The notes below the pieces were generated by a model. It searched no databases and was not told where the DNA came from. It saw only the letters and a program-made list of their open reading frames with translations. 64,000 nt of DNA from Diabrotica undecimpunctata (lineage: Eukaryota; Arthropoda; Insecta; Coleoptera; Chrysomelidae), in contig NC_092808.1 of assembly GCF_040954645.1 (NCBI RefSeq), forward strand, positions 118,150,049 through 118,214,048. Direction: 5' to 3'. Below, in pieces: positions 1 through 11,036 of this stretch (position 1 is its first letter; the number at the start of each line of letters is the position of its first letter). The translations under genes and the position numbers were made by a program.

Positions 1-286
1 AGTGTACACATTGGGACTGCTTTAACATTTATCGCTGTGGCCATACAGGACATGATAGGATAGCAGTGTATGTGTATCCACTTAGAAAATATGTGGATGA
101 ACATGGGGTACCTGCTACAGAGCATTTATCCAAAGAATTTTATTATTTACTTAATACTGTGATCAAATCAAAATACTACACGGCTAACCCTGAGGAGGCC
201 TGTATATTTATTCCATCCATAGATACTCTCAACCAAGATAGGCTAAGATTAAATCTTACTTCCAGAGCCCTAAGTTCCCTTCCATA
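1..286 (+). CDS. EXT2: Exon of exostosin-2 (EXT2/sotv), partial
   Basis: The exon encodes about 95 residues of an exostosin-2 type glycosyltransferase, the Golgi partner of EXT1 in heparan-sulfate chain polymerisation. Reading starts at base 3 (codon TGT) and stays open to the splice site. The segment matches the N-terminal exostosin domain as I know it: a Cys-rich entry (CTHWDCFNIYRCG), a strand VYVYPLRKYVDE, the YYTANPEEACIFIPSID block and the LNQDRLRL block. GTG at 66 is an internal Val, not a start. The exon ends at 286, inside a codon (TA + next exon base), directly before GTAAGT at 287-292. The window begins inside the gene, so the start codon and signal anchor lie upstream. No downstream EXT2 exon was found in this window. 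Identity is secure; whether the copy is functional cannot be judged from one exon. Confidence 0.9.
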
Positions 287-292
287 GTAAGT
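287..292 (+). other. Splice donor of the EXT2 exon
   Basis: The sequence GTAAGT directly follows the last coding base of the EXT2 exon and interrupts a codon that would otherwise read TAG. This supports a real intron rather than a protein end. Confidence 0.8.
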
Positions 293-908
293 ACATTTTT
301 ATTGCTACTAGATATTATTCTGTATTCACCATGAAAAATTATGCTTACTATTGTCTGTTATTTAATTGTTTAGAGTGCTTGACTATTATATTTGTTATCT
401 CTATACAAATTAATTCTGTAATAGCTTATTTGATCTATTAGATAGATCTAGATTAGACACTATTTAAAATCTTTATTGTCATTTACCTACAGAACTAAAG
501 AAAATTTTGTTTACCAAGAAAATTTTATTCAGCTGAATTTTCCTCTGCCCTTTTAATTTTAACTAAAAAATGTTTAATATCATTGCCCAGATTTTCTATA
601 TTTAAGTATGTACTGCCAAGCAAATCAATCTAATATAAATGATACTTAGTAATTCATATACATACAAATTTTACATTATTATCAATAATGACCAATAATC
701 AATCATTAAAGGTAAATATTCCTTGAAATTTAAGTTGTATCTGACCCAATAAAATGTGAAAAAGACATTCAAAATGGTGTTTTTGAGCTATATTCCTGGG
801 ACTACTTTATTTAGCTATTGCAAGAAATAAACTTTTGTACAAAATTCTCTATTGTACCAATAATGTCATTGTGTTACCATAGTACTTAGGTAATAATGGC
901 AGCAACAA
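293..908. other. AT-rich intron sequence, nothing assignable
   Basis: This stretch follows the EXT2 donor and has no open frame, repeat end or family motif that I recognise. The segment near 795-830 (CCTGGGACTACTTTATT) resembles one near 38990-39010 (CCTGGGACGACTTTATT), which hints at a shared dispersed repeat. Confidence 0.4.
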
Positions 909-1253
909 TTAATGTAATATGTACATATATAAGACTAATTTATAGTTTGCATATCTCTCTGTTCTGTGGGAGCATAAACAAGAAGAGGAACAAATCTGAG
1001 TTGAGAATGGTAAATGAAACCTTGCCAAAATATCATTAAGAAAATCACTAATTTGGTTTTTGCAAAAACCAAAGTTATCCAATGCTGAGTCAAATCTGGA
1101 AAATCTTCTTTCTCCCCTTCCTTTTACCCTATCAGGGTGTCGGATAATCTGGAAAATCAAAGATGTATATATGTAAATAAACCTAAAGCTAAGATTAATA
1201 TTATTAGAAAACTTTATAAAACTCACCTGGTTTCCAGGTTGAACCACATCCAT
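909..1253 (-). CDS. Unrecognised minus-strand ORF, possibly two exons
   Basis: I do not recognise this frame. Its 3' two thirds are less AT-rich than the surroundings and contain a basic stretch (HPDRVKGRGERRFSR). Its 5' part begins MDVVQPGNQ and is then interrupted by low-complexity sequence with a consensus donor (CAG/GTGAGT) and an acceptor (TTGATTTTCCAG) in the right order. A short intron of roughly 80 bp is therefore possible. Another minus-strand frame over the same bases contains a string (LLVYAPTEQ) that recalls LINE endonucleases, so a decayed retrotransposon is the main alternative. It lies inside the presumed EXT2 intron on the opposite strand. Confidence 0.25.
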   Translation of the reverse strand: MDVVQPGNQVSFIKFSNNINLSFRFIYIYTSLIFQIIRHPDRVKGRGERRFSRFDSALDNFGFCKNQISDFLNDILARFHLPFSTQICSSSCLCSHRTERYANYKLVLYMYILH

Positions 1254-1274
1254 TAAAGGGAATGATCATTGCTT

Positions 1275-1660
1275 AAAAAATGTTTAAGCTAATAAACAAA
1301 TAGAATATCTTTTTCAATTTTTAATTAAGTACCTACAACATAACATATTAAGTAGATTTTACAGTTGTGTCTTGTAAAATTATTTATTTTCTTATTTTTT
1401 GTATATTTTTGTATTTAAAAGTACCTAACACCAAAAAAATATGTATGAATATTATTTTTTTGCATTTAAATAGTTAAGAAATGACTTAATAAGTAATTGA
1501 TCCAGGATTTATTAAATAAAAAATTAAATTAAAGAAATTAAATACTTAATTTTATAAGATACAACTGTAAAATCTATTCTAATCTACTGTTTTTATTAAT
1601 ATTTTGTATTGTAATTGAAAATTGAAAAAGTTATTCTATTTTTTTATTAGCTTAAAAATT
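1275..1660. mobile_element. Foldback MITE with arms of about 110 bp
   Basis: The left arm (about 1275-1383) and right arm (about 1547-1660) are inverted copies of each other. Matching blocks include TTTAAGCTAATAAACAAATAG against the reverse complement of the segment at 1630-1655, and GATTTTACAGTTGTGTCTTG against the reverse complement near 1556-1576. The spacer of about 160 bp is AT-rich and non-coding. No clear target duplication was seen. Confidence 0.65.
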
Positions 1661-3190
1661 GTACAGATAAAACTCCCTAGTCTCTCCTATTTATTTAACA
1701 GATTTCAATGATTAGAATTCTATTTGAAAGCTCAAATGACCTTTTATATGTTAAAAAAAATTCAAGTAAGTATTTTAAATTTTTAGTTGCCTCTGCATAA
1801 TTTTGAAAATGAATAAGTTTTCTTCAAAAATTTAGATTGAAAAATTATTTTGCAAAAACTACCAGATTAATTGTGCTGAAATTTTGTGTCATGTTCTTTT
1901 ATATTAAAAAGTAGTTTAAGTATATATCTGAAAAATATTAAAAAAACATTGATTTTTGGCCTTGGTTTTTGCCAATTTTGCAATAATAATAATAATAATA
2001 ATAATTATTATTTCAATTTGCAACCAATTATATCTTGTAGAAAATTTAATTGCAAAACTTTACAAAAATGCATAGCTGCCAGGATATGGCAAATAAAAAG
2101 AGAAAAAATTGTAATTTTTCCAATTTTTTTTCACAAATTGTTTAATAAAAAATTTAGCACATCTTTTGAAGTGTCAGCATAGTAAAATTATCATTTCTAA
2201 AAATATTTCGAAGCAATTAAATGGAAAAATAGGATCATATTATATGATATACCCAAATGAGGGTGTTTCATTTAGAACAGATACCACTTGGTCTATTTTT
2301 GCATAGTTATGCTGAGATAAATTATTTGTATCTTTATTTACTTAAGTATTTCATGATAAGTAACTTTAGATACTAGATAAAATGATTTAAGATAAATTTC
2401 AATTTATTAGTTACCTATGGCTAGTGGAACAAAAACTATCAATGTATTTCCTCAAGGAAATCCTGACCAAGAAGTATCTGAATTGCATAAAAGCAGCCTT
2501 CTCTTGCTCTTAGCTCATAGTTACAAGGATAGCTAAACATTGAGAAGTACCTGCATATGGTTCATCCAAGGTTCATCCAAAAAAGACAGTCCAAACCCAG
2601 AAGACAATTATTAAAAAAGATGAGTAACAGAATTGCAAATTTTTAGATTTAAATTCTAAAGATAAAGAAGGTTATAGTCTAATCAAAATAGCCTACAAAT
2701 TGGGATGAACAAAAATATAAAAATATATAACTTATTTGGGTAATCATCCAAACATCTGAAATTTTTAAAAGATTAAAGTGTTATTTCAAAAATCTTTTAT
2801 TTATCTATGAGGATTTCAGCAAGCAGAACTAATCTTTACTGAGAAGATTAACACAATTGTCACTGAAATGGTGACTGGACTTTGTTGTTTAGGAAAACAC
2901 CTATACAAAATAGGTAAGATGAATGAACCATGATGCAGAAAATGAAGTGGATATGAGCGAATTCACTACTCAACTAAGGCTTGAACCAGAAGAGATGGTC
3001 CACAGGACTTATTTGAGTTTAATAAAAAAAAGTTTTGTGATCAGGTGCCAGAGACCAAGGTGACTCACCTGAACTAAAAAGAAGAGAAGGGTTTCAGTAA
3101 AGTCTTGCATTCATTTGCCAACAGCTGGCAGACTTTATTTTTAGCCACAAAGTAGGGCTACTAGACTACTGGAGAAAAGTTGGAGGGTAT
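1661..3190. other. Unassigned AT-rich region with broken coding-like patches
   Basis: No feature is supported here. The part from about 2415 to 3190 is less AT-rich and holds short coding-like patches on the + strand (for example INVFPQGNPDQEVSELHKSS near 2440 and a short patch near 2940-3030). All are interrupted by stops and none is recognised. Confidence 0.3.
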
Positions 3191-3208
3191 TTGTAAAAGA
3201 TAGGTTCA

Positions 3209-3520
3209 TCATCATCACTGGCTCGACAACCCTTTTTAGGTCTTGGCCTGCTCCAGGATTCTTCTCCATTCTGATCTGTTTCATACTTTTTTTTTCCAGT
3301 TTTTTATTTTTAAGGTTGTTATATCATTTTCTATTTGATCTAAGTATCTCAGCTTCGGTCTTCCTCTTGTTCTTTTTCCTATTGGCATCTGTTTGAATAT
3401 ATTTTTTGGTATTTCGCCTTCTTCCATTCTTTCTACATGTCCTATCCAAAGCAGCTGTACTATTTTAATGAATGTTATAATATCCGGATCCTGGTATATT
3501 TTTCTGTAATGCTAACTGTA
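3209..3520 (-). pseudogene. LINE reverse transcriptase, C-terminal end
   Basis: Read on the minus strand, this stretch gives the typical end of an insect non-LTR retrotransposon polyprotein: WIGHVERMEEGEIPKNIF, then a basic GKRTRGRPKLRYLDQIEND block. It probably belongs with the N-terminal fragment at 3832-4685, the middle of the RT being missing or replaced. It is non-functional because it is only a fragment. Confidence 0.75.
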
Positions 3521-3529
3521 GCAGCTGAG

Positions 3530-3831
3530 TTACCAGCTGAAGTCTGTTTGAAGAGGTTTACTCTCTTTACACTGGAACTCACTTAAGGCATGGGTGTATG
3601 TTACCTAAAGTAAAATTTAATTAAATATTAAACATCAAATATTAATAACAACATTATGTACAATCTTTGTTAACCTTATGTATTTTAAAGGGTTTTTACC
3701 CTAATATTTTGGTGGCTCAGGCATGTTAACCTGTATTTGTAACCTGATGATGGAATTATTATTCCGAAAACGTTCGTGTTATTTGATGTAGCCCTTTTAA
3801 GGGTTTTTTAAATATACCCATTTACAAAGAT
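3530..3831 (+). mobile_element. Penelope-like remnant with hammerhead-like core
   Basis: The segment interrupts the minus-strand LINE. At about 3745-3780 it contains CTGATGATGGAATTATTATT followed by CCGAAAACG, which has the CUGAUGA...GAAA layout of hammerhead ribozymes with a short GGAAT/ATTCC stem between. Such motifs are known in the terminal repeats of Penelope-like retroelements. A related core occurs at 20435-20465. No protein is encoded here. Confidence 0.45.
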
Positions 3832-4685
3832 TTAACCTCTTTTTTTGTGATACGTGGTATACAGACAGCTGCAGGAATTATTTTCCTTGTGGATTTTACT
3901 TTGGTATTTGCCAACTATTTTTTCAGTGTGTGGTCTAAGTCTTTCATAAATGACGTTGGACATTATTTTGTATGCTGCATTCAGCAGCGTGATTCCACGG
4001 TAGTTTCCACATTCTAACTGATTTCCTTTTTTATGTAATGGTACAATAATACCGCTATTCCACTCGGCTGCTAGCTGTTTATTCGACCATATCTTTATTA
4101 TCAATTCATGTATTGTTTTTTGTAGTGCGTCTCCTCCTTCCTTCGGTACCTCCGATGCTATTTGATCCGATCCCAGTGCTTTATTGTTCTTTAATTTGTC
4201 TACTGCTGCTCTAATCTCGGTTATTGTTGGTGGAGTCTTTTCTCTGTTGTCTGCTTGGTCTAATGGTATGTCAGGGTTCATCTCTCTCTGATCTCCTTCA
4301 AACTTTTCCGTAAAATGTTCTGTCCATCTACTTAGTATCTCTTGCTGTTCTGTCAATATATTACCTTCCTTATCTCTACACATCGTTTTTCTCGGTTTGA
4401 AGTCTTTTCTGCTTTTGTTTAGTCTCTGATAAAATTTTCTTGTCTCTGTTGATTTACTTAGTTCTTGTAGTTCTTGAAGTTCTTTGTTCATATTCTCTCT
4501 TTTTTCTTCAGTGAGTTTTTTTTCTTCTTTGCGTAGTCGTTTATATTCTTCCTCTGCTTGTCGGGTTCTGTGCCCCTGTTGCATCAGTAAATATGCTCTG
4601 TTTTTTTTGTCTGTTATGATCTGACATTCTTCGTCAAACCAGTCATTCGTTCTTGTTCTTCTTTTTCTACCTTCTAAGCCTAGTA
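3832..4685 (-). pseudogene. LINE linker and N-terminal reverse transcriptase
   Basis: This is a decayed non-LTR retrotransposon on the minus strand. The frame is open from about 4680 down to 3832. It starts with the segment NDWFDEECQ, runs through a Lys/Glu-rich linker, then NKALGSDQIASEV and finally the RT blocks WNSGIIVPLHKKG and GNYRGITLL. These are RT motifs 0-2, ahead of the catalytic YADD. The frame breaks after the block IVGKYQS. The catalytic palm and the upstream endonuclease are absent, so it is dead. The clade cannot be fixed by eye. Confidence 0.8.
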
Positions 4686-4689
4686 AAAG

Positions 4690-5285
4690 ATAGGTTACTC
4701 TTTTAAATATTGTAGAACACTATAGAAAACTTCGTTTGTCCAAAAATTATGTAATTGTTAGAAATACACATAATTCAAATATATATAATTCAATAGAATA
4801 ACTTCATGGTAAAACTTAAGAAATACCTAATAAAACGATGGTACACTAGTCTAGACAGTAAGTAGACTAGCGCGAAGCATCATACATGTTTTCTGTATTT
4901 TTAAAATTAAAATAATAATTTTAAAATTAAACAAAGTAATTTTATTATTTATTTATTGTTTATATTTTTAACAAATCATATTATATTATAATAATTTAAT
5001 GAATTATTATGTTTATGTTTACTAACACTACCTGCAAACATATTACCAAAGCATACATTGTTTACTTCTGTCAAATTTAGACTAAAAATTAAATTAATAA
5101 TAAAATATAAATAAATATCATTTAATAGTAATTTTAATTATTATATAAACTAAATAAGATGTTAAAAAAAAATAATTTTAGTTACATATATGAAACTATT
5201 TTAAAACGAGAAGTGTCATAAAACTTTAAACCAATGATTCAATATTGTAATTAATTGGCTTTTAAATTTTGACAATCTTTTGGTA
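4690..5285. other. Very AT-rich spacer
   Basis: Long A/T runs and no open frame or repeat end that I can name. Confidence 0.4.
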
Positions 5286-5289
5286 GTTA

Positions 5290-5372
5290 AATTTAATTAA
5301 TGGACGGCAATATCTTGTAAAATACTATTGTACTTCGCAGCATTGACAGTGCTATCAGTGCGAATCTTTTAT
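5290..5372 (-). pseudogene. Tc1-like transposase scrap
   Basis: The minus strand reads DSTVNAAKYNSILQ, the same block as in the longer Tc1-like remnant at 6401-6700. It is a small diverged duplicate, or a second copy of that family. Confidence 0.5.
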
Positions 5373-6400
5373 TGACGGATATTCTTGTCTAGTCTGTATT
5401 TTGTTAGTTATTTTTTATACAGTATTTAATTTAAACCTGCTTAGAATAAATATATGATGACTAGAAACGAATTGATCAAGAGAAGTGAATCGATGTGAAG
5501 AACAACTATTTCGTGACGCCTTCTCGTGGCGCTAGTTTCGTGACGCTCGTCTCAGCATTTTACTATAGAGAAAAAAGTAATATAACGTCAGTATAGAAGC
5601 TTCGCTTTAAAAAATTAAAATTGTTTTTTTTTAATTGAACCATTGAATGTTTAAAAAAAAATAAATGGCAAAATCATGCCAATCAGGAAAACAGCAGTTA
5701 CAATCTAAGTGTTATCAAAAATAGATTGTTTATTTAAGTAATTGCCATTTTTCAAATTTACTTAATTCATGATAAATTCTTTAGAACTAAAGGTTATCAG
5801 TGTGTGTGGAATGTCTTAAGTACAAATTTATTATTTGACCCTGAAGATAATCCCATCTAAATAACTAAAAAATATTTTTTATGTTTTTACTTTCGATTTC
5901 GGAATTAAAACTGTAGCACTAGATATAATCAGTATACAGAACTTCAGATATAATTAACATTTTTGAAACTTTCCAAATCATATATCAAGCAGTATGCATT
6001 TTGCGAAGGGTAACTGATTTATAAATATTTATTTCCTCAGTTACTGATATGTAAAATACAGCCAAGTTAGAATTGGTTTTCTACTTATATTGTTTTCTTC
6101 AATTTATATGTGATATTGTTGGAACAATTTATATGTGAAACATATAATATTATGAGATAAATATAGTGTTTATTTTGTATGGTTTTTTTATTTTGTACAT
6201 TTGTATGATTAAGCTTATTTGATAATGTGTGGTTTTGCTAATTAATCAACGATTCTGATACTTTTATCAACTACAATACTTATTAAATAAACAAAAAGAA
6301 AATTAATTGATAAAGAGCAAATTAATTGGACCAAATATTTAGTCAGCATTATCACTATGGGCAATAGCATTACCACTGTGTGCAACAGCAATAATTTTCC
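5373..6400. other. Non-coding AT-rich region
   Basis: No gene is seen. A less AT-rich patch at 5505-5560 carries a near-repeat (TTCGTGACGCC and TTCGTGACGCT) and may be the edge of an unknown repeat. Confidence 0.35.
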
Positions 6401-6700
6401 TTAGCATAGTGCCAACCAATGTTTGGCAGTAATCTGGTTGAAAGTGAATCCAAATTTCCTGAACTTTAAATTAGTCTTTAATTCAAGACTTGTTCGAAGT
6501 GCTTTTCCATCTGATTTCAAAGGCAATAAGTTTTCTTGTAAAATACTTTTGTACTTTGCAGCATTAACAGTGCTATCAATAAAAAGGAGAGGTCCAACTT
6601 CTTGAGAGGATGTACAGCTACATAACATCACAGATGCCGGGAATTTAACCTTTCTTAAGTACTTCATGTATCGTCAACACAGCCACCATTTCTTTCATTA
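6401..6700 (-). pseudogene. Tc1/mariner-type transposase fragment
   Basis: The minus frame contains VKFPASVMLCSCTSSQEVGP followed by LLFIDSTVNAAKYKSILQEN. This corresponds to the middle of Tc1-family DDE transposases, between the first and second catalytic residues. The usual VWGC has become LCSC and the second catalytic block is unrecognisable. No terminal repeats were found. It abuts Helitron-like sequence. Confidence 0.65.
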
Positions 6701-6784
6701 GATTTAGCGTTCCTAACTTTACCAGATAACAGATCTCTAGAATCAACACCAAAGCCTAGTTATCCATATCTTCATTTACCTCAA

Positions 6785-7227
6785 TATCGAGGTTTGTTGA
6801 ACTTAACACGAATTCGATGTAAAATGTCTTCTGACATGTTATAATTGTATTTATTCCACTGGTCACGTTGCTTGGATGAGAAGTATGTCGAAAGGATGAT
6901 AGCAATTAATGTGCCTATCTGAGTTGTAGATGCAGAAGTAGTTGCTTCAGCCATTGTCTTGTCCTAATGATTACCGTTTTCAAGCGATCGTATAGTTCGT
7001 AGTGATTCGAATGATGTTAGCTCTCGAACATTCATCAGTACCAACCGCAAATACAAGCATTCATTATTTTTCGGATGAACTGTATAAATACGGCCAAGAG
7101 CATCACTAGAACGTATGTCTGGATGACGTCGTCTTGCTTTGGACATTGAAATTGCTTCGATGAAGCATTCTAAGTGTAATAACCTGATATCTTTGAGTAA
7201 AGCAACGTTCGGACAAATGTATCGCAT
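6785..7227 (-). pseudogene. Helitron Rep/helicase fragment
   Basis: Helitron polyproteins carry a block close to DALGRIYTVHPKNNECLYLR, then LVLMNVRELTSFESLRT and SLENGNH. All are present here in order on the minus strand. After a stop at about 6965 the same protein continues with TMAEATTSASTTQIGTL and MSEDILHRIRV. The helicase motor motifs are not included. This is a dead internal fragment. Confidence 0.7.
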
Positions 7228-7329
7228 TGGTAAGTCGTAAAAAAACTCGTCAATGTTGTCTATAATAGAAGTTATTCAAACAATTTTGAAATCACTGGCA
7301 GCAACGATATTGACTGATATGATGTTACC

Positions 7330-7930
7330 TCATTTGATAGTTATTTCCGCTACATTCTAGCTTCTTGTGAAGTATTTCTAAGGGAAGTCTAATTGACGCA
7401 TTGAATAGATTCGATAGCGTAACTACTACTTTAATGGGCAACTTTTTCAAGATTTCTCCTGTTAGGAGGTCATACCCCGAACCGCGGTGTCTTTTTTGGA
7501 TCAATATTTGTTAGTATTTCAGTTTTAAATTCTTTAGGTATTACTAATTAATATATTTTCTTTAATACCTTCATCTACTGTTGAAAAGATGTCAATCTGA
7601 GATTGCATATCATGCAGTTTAAAAGTATTTTCCAAATGATCAGCAAATATGTCCGATTTTTCTTAGTTACTTTTAGTCCATGCACCATCAGATTTTCTAA
7701 TGGGTGGATTTTATCTCATTAGCCTCTTGAGTCTCCTCGTAGTTTTCCATAATGAGTAATCATTATCTTTTTCATAGGTAATCTCCCTTAAGAATTTGTT
7801 TATTGTTTCGTGTTTAATTTTTTTAATTTGTTTTAGATTTATCACTCCAAATATATGAATCCCTTTGAGGTTGAACCACGTTTCAGTTATTTGGAATCGC
7901 TTTGGCGATGAACCCCGTTTGTCCATAAAA
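7330..7930 (-). pseudogene. Jockey-type LINE fragment
   Basis: The minus strand reads KFLREITYEKDNDYSLWKTT, then RRLKRLMR and PPIRKSDGAWTKSN. After frameshifts it reads KSDIFADHLENTF and IDPKKT. This is the pre-RT linker and first RT region of Jockey-clade elements. Several stops and shifts show long inactivity. The RT core is missing. Confidence 0.7.
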
Positions 7931-8222
7931 AATTTTGAGTAATTTTATGCCCAGAAAGTCCTTTTTTATGGGCCGCAACATTGGAATTTCGTAAATTGTT
8001 TGATAAACACTTTCCGCATTTCCACTAAACTATTTTGATGAGTGCTTAATTAATTTAAATCACCCAACTAAAGTCATATATTTCTTCAACGCACACGTAA
8101 TAATATAATTTCCAGAAAAAATTATACAAAGATTTTATTGAATAAATAAATATTTTTGTCGCTGATGGTTCAATTAATTTGCGCCAGACATTTTTTCTTT
8201 TGGTTTATTTTTAGAATTCCCA
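7931..8222. other. Spacer before the pogo element
   Basis: AT-rich and without recognised content. Confidence 0.3.
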
Positions 8223-8250
8223 CAGTACCGGCCGGCATACAGTACCGGCC
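8223..8250. promoter_or_regulatory. Paired subterminal repeats of the pogo element
   Basis: There are two copies of CAGTACCGGCC at 8223-8233 and 8240-8250, at the left end of the element. The same motif recurs at 8581-8590, 8606-8616 and, inverted, 10572-10582. It is a candidate binding site for the psq domain of the transposase (inference). Confidence 0.55.
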
Positions 8251-8667
8251 AGTTGAAAGTTCTACAAACCTATAATAGATGGTACGGTGATGATTATCGG
8301 TATTAGTGCTAGACACTCCTATAAGTACAAGCCCAGCGCGGTGTCAACTTGTCGCGACAGGATTCTTGTCAGTGCCAAGATTTGTGTTGGGCATTATAGA
8401 CGTACACTGCATATTTAAAATTCTGTTGGTGATTTTCAACATTTAAAGATCCAGTTTAAAACAAATAACTCCTGGTATGTATAGTGTACTTATATAAGTA
8501 TAAAAAAGTATACTTTAAATAAATATTTGTGCGTTTGTTTTTACCTGTAAACAAACTTATTTTTTTTTTTTCGTTTCCTCCAGTACCGACCACTGCAATG
8601 TCCTGCAGTACCGGCCAATAATAAAGTTCGTTTTTAAAAGATTTATTTTACTTATAGGTAGGCAAAA

Positions 8668-10557
8668 ATGCCAAGTGATAAAAATACTGTTCATGTGAGG
8701 CAAAAAAAGGGCAGCTGGGATCCTGCGAACAAGCGAAAAGCCGTGGAAAAGGTACTGAATAATGAGATGAGTGCACGCCAAGCTGCCGAACGCTATCAGA
8801 TACCACGAACTACATTGAATGACAGAGTAAGTGCTATTAAAAATAATAAAGAGATATCCATTGAGCCAATGCCTTTAAACAGACAAGAATTTTTACGTCT
8901 TGCTTTTCAACTGGCAGAGAAGTTGAAGTTACCTCACCAGTTTAATAAAGAAAAAGAAATGGCAGGGAAAAACTATTATTATTCTTTTATGAAAAGACAT
9001 AGTGATTTATCATTGCGGAGTGCTGAATCAACGAGCTTAATGAGAGCAGTAGGATTTACCAGACCTCAGGTTGAGCGTTTCTTTGATGGTTTAGAGACTT
9101 TGATACAGAGGTTTAAATTCACTCCTTATAAAATATGGAATTGCCACGAGACTGGTGTCAGCATTGTCCAAAAACATGCCAAAGTTTTAGCTACTAAAAA
9201 CCAAAAACAAGTAGGAAAACTGACTTCAGCAGAACGTGGAAAGAACGTGATGGTGCTTTTTGCAATGAGCGCTGGAGGTCAATTTGTTCCACCATATTTT
9301 ATATTTCCACGAGTCCGAATGAATGAAAGACTAATGGTTAACGCCCCAAATGAGAGCGTAGGCGAAGCTCAGCCAAACGGCTGGATGAATGCCGAATTAT
9401 TTTTAAAATGGATGCATCATTTTGTGCAGTATTCTAATCCTACAGCCGAGAATCCAGTTCTCCTGATTTTAGATGGACATGCGAGTCATAAGCACTTATA
9501 TGTTATTGAATTTGCCCGGAAAAATAACATCCATATGCTTAGCACCCCACCACATACGACCCATAAGCTACAGCCACTAGATCGTACGTTCATGAAGCCA
9601 TTTAAATCTGCTTATAATAATGCATGTGACTTGTGGATGAGATTAAATCCCGGTATTAGAATCAGTGAATACGAAATTGCTGGCTTAGTTGCTTCAGCTT
9701 TTAATCGAGTTTCTCGAATGGAAATCGCAGTTAGTGGCTTTCGTTGCACAGGCATACACCCCTTTGATAAAAATGTCTTTAATGATTTGGACTTTATTTG
9801 TTCTAACATAACCAACATTACAGAACAACAATCAACGTCAGAATCATTGCCTTCATCTTCCCAACTGCTAGAAGCAACACCTTCAACATCAGAACCGTTG
9901 CCTTCATCTTCCCAACTGCTAGAACCAACATCTACTCCTCCTGCTCCTGATCTCGTAGCACATATTACAAATTCTGTGCATTCCGACAACCAAACTACTC
10001 TTGCTAATGGAGAATTGCAAATTGCTTTTTTGCGGCAATTAGAATCTCAAGAAGAAGCTACAATTGACCTATCCACAGACAATTTTAAAGCTGCACTTAC
10101 AGAACTCTCACCGGTTCCTGATGCTTCTAAAAGAAGAGCAGCTGCCCGGAGTCGTAAAGCTGAAAAAAGCGAAATTATAACTGGTTCTCCATACAAAAAA
10201 ATGCTGGAAGAGAAAAAAGCAGTCAAAACAAGCGTCGAATCACTTAAACGAGGGAAGAATTTACTTGTGGAAAATGACGTTAACAAAAAAAATAAGGTCA
10301 CAGGAAAATATGTTCAAAAAGGTAAAAGCTTGTTGTCAGGAAGATATGTTAGTAAGAAAAGTAGGAAAAATAAAGATGAAAACCTACCTCCTCCTAGCAG
10401 ACCGGTTGAAGAAGAGACAGTTTGTCCTTTGTGCACTGAATCTCATGAAGAGGATTGGATACAGTGTGGAAACTGTAATATTTGGGTTCATGAGGCTTGT
10501 GCGAACATATCAGAGCTATCCAAACAATATATTTGTGATTTCTGTATTGTTTAATTG
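8668..10557 (+). CDS. Pogo-like transposase with C-terminal PHD finger
   Basis: This is a 628-residue DDE transposase of the pogo/Tigger group, which cuts and joins transposon ends in the nucleus. Residues about 20-55 form a psq-type helix-turn-helix (KRKAVEKVLNNEMSARQAAE onward). The DDE core shows LLILDGHASH (Asp269) and LQPLDRTF (Asp305), a DD35D-like spacing. The expected first catalytic Asp is His160 in NCHETGVS, where relatives have a D-E-[TS]-G motif. This is a single-base GAC-to-CAC type change. Residues about 385-425 hold a short duplicated Ser/Pro-rich unit, then a basic region. Residues 586-626 form a C4HC3 PHD finger (CPLC, CGNC, H, C, CDFC), which usually reads histone tails. The frame is uninterrupted, which suggests a recent copy or a copy kept for another role. 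With His160 it is probably not catalytically active. Confidence 0.9.
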
Positions 10558-10776
10558 GTAATATATTTACTGGCCGGTACTGGAGGCCAATTTTATAAAG
10601 TTTAATTTTTCCTTATCTTTAATTTTCATTAATAATGTGATTATTTTGAAACATTATGATTGTTTATTACTTTCATTGACAGCATAATAGTCCTTTCATA
10701 CATGACAGGAAGTATTAAACATGTACCTTTTAGCATTTTGATTTTTTTGTTGATAAACCTTAAGGTGACGGTACTG

Positions 10777-11036
10777 TAGGACTCTCCCCTATACTCCAGT
10801 AAATGACCGTTTTGAAGTATAATTTTCCTCGTCACGACGGATTTGCTTGACAATTTGGATTTATGTTTTTCTTACCCTCTACTTCACTTTTGGACTTAGT
10901 CCAGGGTTCCTTTTACTTGGAGAATGAAAGCCACCCCTTTTCGGGGGTGAAAAACAGGTGTAAAAAGTACGGAAATGAATAAATTGATTAATTCTAAGCA
11001 ACTTTTATTCTATAGAGTTTTTTCGAGTTAAATTTT
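10777..11036. other. Non-coding spacer
   Basis: Contains a short hairpin-like GCCACCCCTTTTCGGGGGTG at 10931-10950 but no gene. This sequence type is common in insect dispersed repeats. Confidence 0.35.

Larger units (their letters stand above)
8223..10776 (+). mobile_element. Pogo-like DNA transposon, near complete
   Basis: The element runs from CAGTACCG at 8223 to its inverted copy CGGTACTG ending at 10776. It encloses one long transposase gene on the + strand. TA follows the right end (10777-10778) and CA precedes the left end, which fits a TA target duplication with one change. The CAGT start is typical of pogo ends. CAGTACCGGCC or a close variant occurs at 8223, 8240, 8581 and 8606, and inverted at 10572 and 10769. 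Copies thus lie at both ends and close to both ends of the gene. They are likely transposase-binding sites (inference). Confidence 0.8.

Noticed and set aside
66..68. GTG at 66 as a start codon of the first frame
   Set aside because: The EXT2 reading is open and conserved upstream to base 3, so this is an internal Val.
9612..10301. Minus-strand open frames under the pogo transposase
   Set aside because: They are shadows of the real + strand gene and have no family features.
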